From Anseranas semipalmata (Eukaryota > Chordata > Aves > Anseriformes > Anseranatidae): a stretch of DNA of 64,000 nt. The notes below the pieces were generated by a model. That model made no database searches. It was not told where the DNA came from and saw nothing but the letters and a program-made list of their open reading frames with translations. The DNA lies in contig VXAA01002999.1 in assembly GCA_013399115.1 (NCBI GenBank), positions 446,250-510,249 on the forward strand, in the 5' to 3' direction. The translations under genes were made by a program, and so were the position numbers. Below, piece after piece: positions 1 to 11,100 of this stretch (within the stretch, counting starts at the first letter, position 1; each line of letters starts with the position of its first letter).

Positions 1-15
1 GGGGGGGGGGGGGGG
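1..15. repeat. Homopolymer G run at window edge
   Basis: Fifteen consecutive G open the window, followed directly by ordinary AT-rich intronic sequence. This may be a real homopolymer or a contig-edge artefact. Confidence 0.8.
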
Positions 16-1891
16 AGATCATACTTCAGCACCTTAGAAATATTACACTGGAACATGAGAATCATCTTAAGACAATGCATGCACCTGATGTGTGGCTATT
101 ACAAACAGGACAGATGAAGAGACAAGCAGTTTTGGTAACCCTAACCCCATCATGACACAACACTTCCAGGAAAACCTTGAAGTTTTATTGATGTGGATTC
201 TCTGAGACAATCCAAAGTAGCTTCAGAAGGAAAGCCAATCTGAGAAAAGGACGTCAGATAGCAGAAATGAAGAGGTATTACAAAGAAAGTGGGTGAAGAC
301 TGAGGGGTTAAAATGTCAGCACAGGTTTTGGCTAGCATTGCTAAAGAGCTATTTTTTTCTGCTGCTGTGGAAAACAAACATTTGTGCTAACAAAAATAAA
401 CTGTGAAGACCTATCAAGTGAAACAAAGGGAGCTAATGAGAATGTAATAAAAGAGATAAATTTCCGAACGGATAACCATGATTTTGAATCAGCAGAAAAG
501 GCAGATGAGAAGAACTGATGTACCATGGTGTATGCTCACTCCTACGCAGTCCCGTAAGTAGCACATGGAGAACCAGAACGGAAACTTGTCATACAGATAC
601 TACTAATGCAGAAATGCTCTGACTTGGGAGTAGCAGTCTGCAAGGACATGATTATTTTGTTGCGTGTACTGCTAACACTTGAACAAAAACTGAAATTTTC
701 CTAAATACCAGGAATTCATTCACAGAAATGCTAGGTCTTGTGGTGTACAGGTTCAGGACTGGGTGATGCAGTCGTTCACTGTGATTTATGTGATTATATA
801 AAAGCTGGACCTAAAGCCCCGGTACCAGAAAGATAGTCAGCACTACTGTGCTTCTGCCTTCTGTATTCAAAGGCAAGCATTTATTTGTCAAAACCAGTTA
901 AGTCTTTCTGCATGTTACTTTCATTATAATGCAATGCAGAAACCAGTTTCGTGTTTGTTTGTTTTTTTTCCTCCCCATGTTGGACCTGAAACCTGCATCC
1001 CTGAGGCCTTTCAGAGGGGTTGAAACTTGTTAGTGAAACCTTGAGAGAAAAGCTGGTCTGGAAGGCTGAAGCTACAGCTGAAAGTGGAAGTAGCTGTCAA
1101 CATTGAGAAGCCATGTACTCCTACAGCCTCAATTGTCTTTCCTCTAACAAACAGCATAGCAAATCCCAGTGTGCAGCTCCCTTGGGCATAAGAGCATCCC
1201 TACCAGATCAGAACAAACAACAAGCTATGCTAAGATCTTGTGTCTGACAGCAGTGAGCAGCAGAAGCACAGGGAAGAATACGGAATATATGGTGCAATTC
1301 TTCACCACACTGAAGTTTGCACCTAGCTCAAAGTACAATGAACTTGCTACCCATTAATTTGTCAAATCTGCTACCGAAGCCATCAATATATCTGACCTTC
1401 TAAATACTCAATGGCAATGATTTTCACATTTATTTAACCATTACTTAGAAAAGAAAAATTATATGGTGTCTATCCATGTATACGTACAAATTTAAGGTCG
1501 TACCTCTGATTTTAACTATATACAGGCCTGACATAGGCCCTGGGACTATGAGAAGCAGGTTGCTCTTCATAATCTATTAACTTACGAAATACTTCAAAAA
1601 GAACTACTTCAATAAGGACATACAGTAAAAGAATAGCCCCAACCAAAAGTCTGCCCAAAGACATAACTCAAACTTGGTTCTCTATGCTACCCAGGAAGGA
1701 ATGGAGGCAAGTAGGGGAGCACACGTCCTAAAAAGAAGCAAGGGCATTACCCTGGTATGACACCTTTCCAGCACCTGATTGTGGACACCGGTGTTTTGAA
1801 TTACAGCACAGATCTGTAGGATTCCCTTAAAAGCAATGCGCTCAAAGAATTATTACAGTAATGTAGTAGTATATAACACACAGAGACTTAC
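16..1891. other. KATNIP intronic sequence with no recognised exon
   Basis: This stretch lies beyond the last KATNIP exon I can place (1892-2153) and should be intron. I see no CR1 copy or microsatellite here. Its two notable items are a small antisense ORF (1512-1664) and two telomere-like units (aaccctaacccc, about 136-148). No minus-strand exon that continues the phase-1 end of the 1892-2153 exon was found. Confidence 0.5.
1512..1664 (-). CDS. Candidate 50-aa single-pass membrane microprotein (unrecognised)
   Basis: The minus-strand ORF runs from ATG at 1664-1662 to TAA at 1514-1512. Residues about 5-26 form one hydrophobic segment (LLVGAILLLYVLIEVVLF) followed by a basic FRK and a polar tail ending in RPVYS, as in a small single-pass membrane protein. 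An in-frame TGA lies two codons upstream of the ATG. A good splice acceptor (cttctttttag, exon would begin at 1727) lies 63 nt upstream, and a minus-strand AATAAA (1434-1429) lies about 80 nt past the stop, so a terminal exon of about 300 nt can be drawn. Start context is moderate (G at -3). I do not recognise the protein. It could be a chance ORF in AT-rich intron; an internal gtaagt at about 1582 is also unexplained. Reading from KATNIP phase 1 into this acceptor hits a stop after about 13 codons, so it is not a normal KATNIP coding exon. Confidence 0.25.
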   Translation of the reverse strand: MSLGRLLVGAILLLYVLIEVVLFEVFRKLIDYEEQPASHSPRAYVRPVYS

Positions 1892-2153
1892 TACTTTGAT
1901 CCTGCTTGTACTCCAGCACAGTGTGGGCACCAGAATCAAGGCCAGAGCCTTTCCCAGCATCCTGATGTTCCGAAGATTCTTTCTGCAATGATCTACTGCT
2001 ATCCAATTGAAGGCCTCCAAAGCTTGTAATTGTTTCCTCAGTAGGCGATGGTTCTGAAAACACTTCTTCCTCAACAAAGTCATAATCGTCACAAAGAGAG
2101 TCTTCTTCCATCTTTTTCTCTTCTACACTGAGTTGCAAGCTGCTTTTCAGTTT
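1892..2153 (-). CDS. KATNIP: KATNIP coding exon (acidic serine-rich)
   Basis: Acceptor ctgaattgtaccag and a perfect donor gtaagt, 262 nt, entered in phase 0 and left in phase 1. It reads LQLSVEEKKMEEDSLCDDYD then FVEEEVFSEPSPTEE and a Ser/Gln/Glu-rich tail. The assignment rests on phase, order and composition; I cannot align this exon to a remembered KATNIP segment as clearly as the others. Confidence 0.72.
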
Positions 2154-5100
2154 CTGGTACAATTCAGACAAAGAAATTTGTCAGGAAAGCTCAAACATTT
2201 ATTTTAAAATAAACCAATGTGGCTGCCTCTTCCTCCCCTAGGAGAAAGAAAAATCTTCTCATGAACTCAGAGGCATGATGCAGCTAAAAATATTCATATT
2301 CCTATGTCATGTCTTCACTTCCCTGGTGAGGACATGTAAAGAACAATCATTCTACATCTCCTATGTTCTTTCTCATCACAGTCTTTGCAGGAAAATCCTG
2401 TAGGCCATGGAATTTTTACGTGCAAAACCAATTTTTAGGAATAAGTTACAAACAGGAGGTAAGTAATGGAGAGGGCAAGGGCATACATTTTTCCAGTTTT
2501 ACAACGTGCCAGGACCAGAGGCAATGGACAACAAACTAGAACACAGGAGGCTCCCTCTGAGCATCAGGAAGCACTGCTGCGCTGTGCGGGTGTCAGAGCC
2601 CTGGCACAGGCTGCCCACAGAGGCCGTGGAGTCTCCTCCTTGGAGATCTCCAAAAGCTGCCTGGCCATGGGCCTGGGCAGCAGCTCTGGGTGGCCCTGCT
2701 GGAGCAGGGCTTGGAGCTGGGGGACCCAGAGGTGCCTGCCAGCCTCAGCCATGCTGTGATTCTGCAACAGCAACTTCTTTATAAGTAATTTAATATACGA
2801 TAATACTCATGTACTTATCCATACTTGAAAAAGCAGTAGAAAAGAATTGTAGTCCAATGAACTTCCAGTTAGTTTGCAAAGAGGTTTTTAATTGGACCCA
2901 CTGTAAGAGCATTTTATGCAAAAATTAATCTGTTAATTTACTGTGGAAAAAACTGCCCAGCTTCTCTCAGCATATGCCACAAACAGCATAAATGATTCTC
3001 GAGAGCCTTTTGTTTTTATGAATATAAAAGGAGAAGACCTTGCCTATCTCAAATGCACTTTCCCTACCTTTGCTGGTACTGTTTTGATAGAAGTAAAGGT
3101 AAGCAAATATATGAGTAAAATGAAAATTTGAAGCTATGCTCGGTACAAATGAACTGTGACAGTGTATGTTCAGTTTGTAATGAAAGCTTCAAGCTGCTCT
3201 CCTGTTACAGACTACATTTGTTAAAAAAGTCATGTTGACAGAAATGTATTACAAAGAACAGGCAAATGTTCAAAATGTTCAAAAGAGGGTCTATAAGCAA
3301 CCTGAAGTTTGATATTGAGCATGTCTTCATGACAGACAAGGCTAGTATTTCCAGCTACTTGACAGGGAATTGTATGGACTTTCTTTTAGTTTAAAACCTC
3401 ATGACATCTGCATTGTAAGATATTCAAGAGAACACATTACAACTTCAGGAAAAACAAAAGTATTCCCATCTGGGATACAAAAAATAAGTGGGATTTTGGT
3501 TTAAAATTAAAAGCTTACTACTTACACATAAGTGATTATAAAAATCCATCACTGTAAGCAAATTACTGTTTTGCAGAGCAAAAAAAAAAATATGTATATA
3601 TATATATAAGCTCAAAAGTCATATAGGAAAGGTAGAAAGAAATGGAAGAATGGAGGTAGTCTGCTTTTCTAACTTTCCACTAGAGAACAAAGACATGAAG
3701 TGCACATACACTCCACCAATGCACTAAGTGTGTATGCATGTGTGTAACTGGAAGTTATAGGTCTAAAAACACTAAGAAAAACCTTAAGAGATGTCTAGTG
3801 AGAGATTCATCAGCTTTCGTAATGTGACCTGCTCGACTCAAATCTTCTGTTACAGGAGTTTTGAAGCTCAAATTCATAATGTTAAATACATCTTAAATAC
3901 CGTGTCACCTCCTGTTCTGAATATAGTCAGCTTAGCAGTTCCTGTACTGGGAACAGCTTCTCATCTTTCAATGACAGCATATGCTGGACCAGGGCATGGT
4001 ATGGGAAGGCAAAGAGGCAGTGAAGGGAGAAGGCAGTGGTACTAGGTCTATTTGTTTGCTAATTAAGATGATAGTTGATTTAGTAGCTAGTACAAGTGAC
4101 TCAGTAGCTAGTACAAGTGTCTTCTGGATATGCCAAACCTCAAAAACATTACTTCAGACTCACTGAATCCTGACTTATGAAAACTGTTTCAAGATTTAGA
4201 ATGTAGTCATCTATGAACAGCTGAGTAGAAATCACAAAACAATGAAATAAAAATTAAGTAATGAAGGATAAAGAAACTTGTGACCAAAGACATTGTGAGT
4301 CATGGGATTCAACTACAGAGCAAACTGTAAGAGAAATTAGCAATTCTATAATTTAGCTATTTTTATAAAAACTTATTTTTCCCCAAAACCTTTCCCCAAA
4401 GGAACATTATAAATAACAGTATGGTCAGATCCACATATATCTCTAGAACTTCATCAAGATCAGAGACAAAACTGACAAAAGTCACAGACGAACGCCTTTC
4501 AAATCCAGACACTGTGGTGATTGAGAACAACAACATAAAACACCTGCTCAAGAGCATACTCAAGCGTACAGAGCTTATTTCTTTGTATTGCTTTTTTTAG
4601 ATCAGATTGTCGGTAAAAGCCACCAATGAATGGCCTTGCTAGTCACATAGCCCCAGGCCAATCTCTTTGACTTACTCCACATCTAAGGTCAATTAGCCAC
4701 ACAGGCATGGACCTCAGACACTGCAAAAGGTCAAACAGCTACACTTTCAAGGGCCAACCACCCAGAACCTGAGCTGTCAAGTGATCAGAGTGAATGATCC
4801 GTTCCCAAGTTCATGGTGCCAGTCTAAACTGGACCAGAGAAGGTCAGGCCTTGACTGATGTGAGAGTCAAGTGTGTGAGTGTCATAAAAGAAAAATCTTA
4901 AAATAGAAATCACTATCTACCCACTACGCCCACGCTACTTACTAAGTAAATTTTTAATTTAATGTTCCTGAGTAGGACATAGGACTAGAGATGATCACAT
5001 TTGGAAAGACAACGCTTATAAGGGTAGCCTATCCAAAGATTTGGTGCAATATAATCCTTGCAGCTACTGGTGAATAAACACTAAGCAAATCCTTAAACTG

Positions 5101-8100
5101 AGCTAAAATGTTGTGTGGTTAAGGGCAGGTCATTATTTCATTTCTTATTATTGTTTCAAAAATCAAGTAATTTAGTTCCCTAAATGAGCATTGTATAAAC
5201 CTAAGCTTAGTTTAAGCCTCTTTAAAATAGCGTTCAGTGTTAAGACTAAGTTCAGCTTGATGGAGCAAGTCTGGATTGCATTTAGGTTTCTCCTAAAGTG
5301 GATTCCCCAAAATTTGCAGGCTGCCACCAATCCCTTGGTTGTAGCCTGGTAATGGAGAATGCATGTCTTGGGGACAAAAGTCAGCTGTGGCTAGTTTCAG
5401 CCATTACCAGCCTGCAGAAAGGACAGATGAGGATTAAGACTTTCAAACTTAAGAATTTATTTTTTATTTTTTATTTTTTCCAGACTTAAGATACCACATT
5501 ATAGGTAATACATCCTAGAATTCTTATCCAATATTATACCCCACAGTGCCTACTGCCAACACTATATACTGGGTTTGCATGTTCTGGTAAATACTGATAC
5601 TTGCCCTACTCACGTTTCAGCTGACACTACCATAAACAAGAGAAGGCAGCTGCTAATTGTACCTGGGAGTAATGGAGAGGATCATCCCTGTTTCTCTCCA
5701 TGCTCAAGCTTTCATAAGGTTCAAAATCCTCAGAGTACTCAAGAGGAGGTTTAATGCAGAGTTTAGTCCCCCTTTCTGTTTTAATCTCCACAGTTTTCTG
5801 TTAAAAGAAACATGCAAAGAAATTAGACATTTTTTGTGCCATCAGCAGTACAAAAAGAATAATCATCTTTTACCTAATATCTAGATCAAGCAATCCTTTT
5901 CCCCTCTGTCCCACAGAAGGTTTCTGTCCTCTCTCAGCTCACCTTTGGGCCCTTGCATTATGGTTTGACATGTGTAGTGCCCCAGTCAAACTCCATGCCT
6001 GCTGCTGTCCCTGGAGCAGGTCACACCCAGCACACATCACGCGTCTGGCACCAAACCGAGTCCCCACTGGGGTTCGCTCCCTCACCTCACCAGGTAAGTG
6101 AAAAAATGGTAGGAGTAGGGAGATAGCGATCAACAAAACAACTGAAGTGGAATCACTGAAGCACAGGCACGTAAAGAAGTACCTACAGAACAGCCTCATG
6201 GGGGAAGCCCTCAAACCTGCTTTGGGGAATTGGCATGCTTTGGTGCCTCTCTGACATGCCTCTACACTAACGGAGAAGTCTGCTATCCTCCCACCCATTC
6301 AGATTCAAGCATTGAGATGTCACTCTAAGCTACTCTCAAGTAGTGGCTAGTGATCAGTAGCACAGCTTCCTGTATTTGGCTAACTTCCCAATCCAGTTAT
6401 CCAGAGGAGGTACCTCCTTCATTCGGCTCTTGCAAGGAGAATGATGTAGGTTATGACTAGCCACATATTTGGCAAATTTAGTAAACAGTCTGATAGGCCA
6501 GTATATAAGCAGAAATCTACTGAGAGAAATAACAGCCGAGAAAGTGAATTCAACTAAACAGTAATGGTTATAAAGAAAGTACTGCAGCCTTACAATTTGA
6601 ATGCAAGGTATTTGCCAAAAGAAAAGAAAACCTGCATGATGTGAACACTTGACCCTCAGTGAGGTAGACTCCTGATGACCAGTCACCCAAGCATGGACTG
6701 GACATCCACCAGGGCAATTGCTAACCAAGTAGGGTAATCATTTGGGTGACCTGCATCAGTTGTTTAGAATTCACATTTGTTCTGTTAACCTGTCAAGACA
6801 GATGAATTAAGTCAGATCCCTCTTTAGGCCAAAAGGAAAAAAGACCATTGAGATTTCTACAGTGAACCAACAACTATGAAGCTAATGGCCCCAGATTTCT
6901 TGCAGGCAGGGTATTTTTATTTATATGCATTTTCCTTTTTTTTTTTTTTTTTTAAATTTATATGCATTCAGAGATGCATTACTTCAAACTGTTTCTTACC
7001 TGAAGCCATCCTTTGCGTTGTATTTTGCTTGGTGCAGTCTGCGTGCTGTGCTCTTGCAACTCTCTTGCTTTTAGCTGGGCTGCTGTTCCAGAACACAGAG
7101 ACAAGAATTAGAAGACAGGGAAGAGAAATACAATATTTGAGGATAAGCACCTTACTTGACATCATTTTCCCCCCAATGAGGGGAGAAGAATTATGTCTTT
7201 GATATGAGAATAGCATTAATAACTGAAAAGGCATTCCACTTCAAACGCTGGCTAGGTATGTACTAGTAGCAAGAGTTTTGAACCTCCTTGGGGATAACCA
7301 CCATCATGTGTATTCAAGAGAATAAATTGCTTAAAGCTACGTTAGCACAACAGCATGTAAAGCCCTACAATCACTGGTATGAAAGTATAGAAATACGTTC
7401 TAGGATAGCTGTGGACATCATCCTAACTCCTAGCTGGGTAGATGGTAAGGTGCCTTAGGAAGCAGACTTTGATAGACAGGGCCCTGGTGAACAACAGATG
7501 TTATGCTGGGTTTACACAGGAACTGTGTATATTTACTCTCAAACTAAGGCAAAATACTAAGGTATTGGCAGATTAAACACAATGTTTTAGGCATTTAACA
7601 TACTGTGCAGAGAAGCATTCTTCATGGACAAGTCAGACACAAAGGAAAAACAATCATTTTCCTTCATTTCTAAGGTGAAGAAGAGTTGGTGTCAGAACTT
7701 TGGTGAAAATTCTGTCTATGGTCAAGCAGAACAAAAGGTCCCTGTGCTGGAAGTGGTGCCCATGCACAGTGGAGCAATGGATTTTTGAGAAGAAGCTTTG
7801 ACTGAGACAGAGACATGCATCTTGCAGGTCACAGCAGCATCCTCAATGGAGGAAGGACATCATCAACACTCTCAATACCATCCTAAATAAAGGCATCTCA
7901 TTTCCTATGTCCAAGACAGATTTACAGCTTCCATTTCTTTTCAGTGGAGAAAAATAGCTGATGCAAAACCTTTTTTCTTTAAGCCATAATTTAATGGTCA
8001 TCTTAAGCCAGCAGAAACTGGCACAGCCAATAAAAGAAGCAGTATTCCTACCAAGGTCATAGAATCACAAGAAGATTTACATTGGAAGGGACCTCCAGAG

Positions 8101-11100
8101 GTCACCTAGTCCAACCTTTCACTCAAAGCAGGGCTTACTTCAAAATTAGATTAGGTCGCTCATTCCCAACTCTCAACACCACATTTTCTTTTTTTGGGTT
8201 GGACAACTCTACATGCATCTGTGCAGTGAACTGTTCAGAAAATGTATCAGCAAATTTTAACTGAGGAAGAATATAAAACAAAGATTACTTTTAATCATTG
8301 TCACTTTCTGGTTCTCCATGATTGCACAAATGCTAGTACAAGCATGTAGGAGAAAGCGGCTGGAGGGTAGGACCATTCTTGGTACAACAGTGCGGGCTTA
8401 CGTCAATTTAGAGTGACCATAAAACTACAGAGCAAGATGAACAAAAGGTTATCCTATTGCTTCAGCACAAAGTATCTTCTTCATTCCCAGAGGCCTGAAA
8501 CAGGACAGGGAACAGAGTGGAAAGGGAATGGACTGCTCCAGGGAGGAAACAAGATGCCTGATATCTTGTTTTGCAAAACATCCCGTCCAACTACAGCTCC
8601 TGCTATTCTGTTAGGCTACTCCTAAGTAACTCCAAGAACACCCTGCAGTCCTCAGCATTCATGCTGACTGCTGTGGGGCTCTTCAGGCACCAAGGGCAAG
8701 CTGTCCTGAGGTTACAATACTAAAAGCATAGTCTGATTCAGTCACTGTTTTGGACAAAATTGAAAGCACTTTTAACTTTCAGTTCCTAAGCAGTCCTTAT
8801 TTTCTAAGCAACTGCCCCAGAGGTCAATCATGTATGGTACAAGTGTAAGTAAGAAAAGGGGACAGTGTGGGACTCATGCCACCACTGCTGAGCATCTGGT
8901 TCTCAAAGTTGTTTGAGTATTTTGTGATAGATTCCTGTGACCAGATCTAAGCCACTAAAAACAGTATTTCAAATCCCAAGTAGAAGATGATGCAACTGAG
9001 CTACTTGCCTCCGTTGCAAACATTACTTCAGTGCAAAAACGTTCTTCCCATGGGATGGATGGGATATAAATACCAACTGTTACCTGTTTCACCACACAAA
9101 ACAGGTCCACAGTTATCATTCCCTAGTAGGAGTATCTTTGGAGACTCAAGCTGACAGTGTCTATTCTAGTAGCCAGGGACTTAATAGTACATCATTAAAC
9201 TAGTAGTCATAACAGAAGGAGACCCCACGCCACCCTTAAGCCACACCAACTACACCAACATTCACTGGCAGTACATCCTTGGTTGTGAAACTGTCTGGGT
9301 TATACACCCATATAAATGACAGTGTATGTGGAGACCAGATTCACTACCTGACATATTATAAGCCCATCATCTACTTTAATTCATCTACCAAGCGTAAGTG
9401 TAAGAAGTGTGTCAATCACTATTATCATTAATTATTCCTAAGGAACACAGACAAAGGAAATAGTCTAGACAAAGAGATTTATGATGACACTTTCAGGAAG
9501 CATAAAGAGCCCATTCTATACTATTAAGCATCACACATTCTCAATTTTTTTTAGAGAAGACTAATCCGATAGATGGATGCTCTAGAAGTAATAAATGATG
9601 CAATAACTCTCATTGGAGATGGATAGGGAAGAAAATTCAGTGCTGTATCTTAGCCAGAAATAATTGCTGCGAGTAAAATAATATTCAATCATTGAGTAGA
9701 AATGCCTAAAAATGAAACAGACTACAGAATTGCTTAGATACTACCTCCAGGCAAGAATTTTATACAGATCACCAATAACGCCCACACTGGACTCTAGTGG
9801 TAAAATCAAATGGAAGAAGAAAAATGACAGGATGATGATTTATTTGGTATCTTTTACTGCAGCTACACAAGTTTAAAATAAGAACATCAGATAGCTAGGA
9901 AACAGCAAAACACCGAGTTCTCTTCTCCAGAGATAATGGCACTGTCTCAGGGTTGACAGAGTTGAGGAAGGGAACACAGACTGCCACTGAAGTCCTTAAA
10001 AGTACCTCAAATCCCAAAGACAAGATGAATATTCTACCTGGACTGAATCAAGGGGCAATAAGCAACCACAAAACAAACAAACAAACAAACAAACAACAAC
10101 AAAAAAAAAAACACACACACTTTGGTTAGGCTTACAGCAGATAGCAACTGTGCAGATAGCAACTGCAGAGCAGAACTTGAAGAGGAAACTCCTCTGGACA
10201 AAGTTCTGTTACAGCGGCTGCCAAAACAGCCCTGCACAGTTTTTGGACCAAAAAGTCAAAGATGTTGGTTTACACCCTTTTTAGCTACCTAAAAGTGTAT
10301 CATTCCAGTATGACAAAAACACACAATTTCCTTTCTATCAATATTCAAGAACATGAAGGTTTTTGCACCATTACACACAATTTTTTTTTTTTTTTACTTT
10401 CTTACAGAAACACTAAAACTAAGGGAGAACACAGGTAACTAGCTCATTCCCCACCCCCATGCTGTATGACCTGCAAGAAATGATATAACAGACAGCTAAA
10501 ACAAATACCATGTACCCAGTGTAGAAGGGAGAGATGGGGAAAAAAAAGGAAAAAAGAAAAAAAAAGAGGGAGGTTGGAGTTATGGTTTTCAGTTACTGAA
10601 AGAAAATTTAGCTTCCAGTATTGTTGAGATTAATAAACTTTCAATCATAAATTCCCATATTAAGCAGTAGTTTTAAATATTTGTCTTCATTTATAATCAA
10701 AAATAAAGCTTAAGCAGATACTATCTACAGAGCAACAGATTAAAAAGATACACTCTACAAGACAGGCTGCAGCAAGTGTGAGGATAACAGACTAAGGCTG
10801 GTAAACTGCTTTACACTGGGATTTAGTGAAATCATTTATTTTCATTAAGCTAAATGGATTAGAAGGCCACTAAGCTCACTCGTTATAACTTCATGCATGC
10901 AAAATTATTCCTACCACTACATTGCTCTCTCTGACAGACAGACTTAAACTAGAAATAAAATACACATTTCAAATAAAGCTAGCTAATCACTGGCTAATCA
11001 CTGGAAAAAAATGGCAAATTTTCTTTACTTCAAATATTTAAATAAAGATTAGCTGTCTTTTTAAGAGGACTATGATAGCTTAAACAAAATTTAAGTCTAT

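Larger units (their letters stand above)
2154..5662. other. KATNIP intron between the 5663-5797 and 1892-2153 exons
   Basis: Intron of about 3.5 kb. It holds a plus-oriented CR1 copy (2506-2766), an A-run plus TA microsatellite (3580-3608) and a 17-bp tandem duplication (4082-4119). No other exon is convincing. Confidence 0.6.

Noticed and set aside
136..148. Telomere-like aaccctaacccc
   Set aside because: Only two units; far too short for an interstitial telomeric repeat.
150..526. Minus-strand open frames of 61-75 codons near the left edge
   Set aside because: No family similarity, no phase-compatible splice sites to KATNIP, and composition of random AT-rich sequence.
1582..1730. KATNIP coding exon between acceptor 1727 and the gtaagt at about 1582
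   Set aside because: Entry in the required phase 1 meets a stop after about 13 codons, and the inner acceptor gggcag also reads into a stop.
4363..4511. Candidate KATNIP exon behind acceptor caccacag (reads RRSSVTFVSFVSDLDEVLEI)
   Set aside because: The preceding exon ends in phase 0, which reads into a stop here; the attractive frame needs phase 1, and no good donor follows.
5719..5730. B-box-like ggttcaaaatcc, considered because TFIIIC recognises B boxes
   Set aside because: No A box or tRNA fold nearby, and it lies in a KATNIP coding exon on the other strand.
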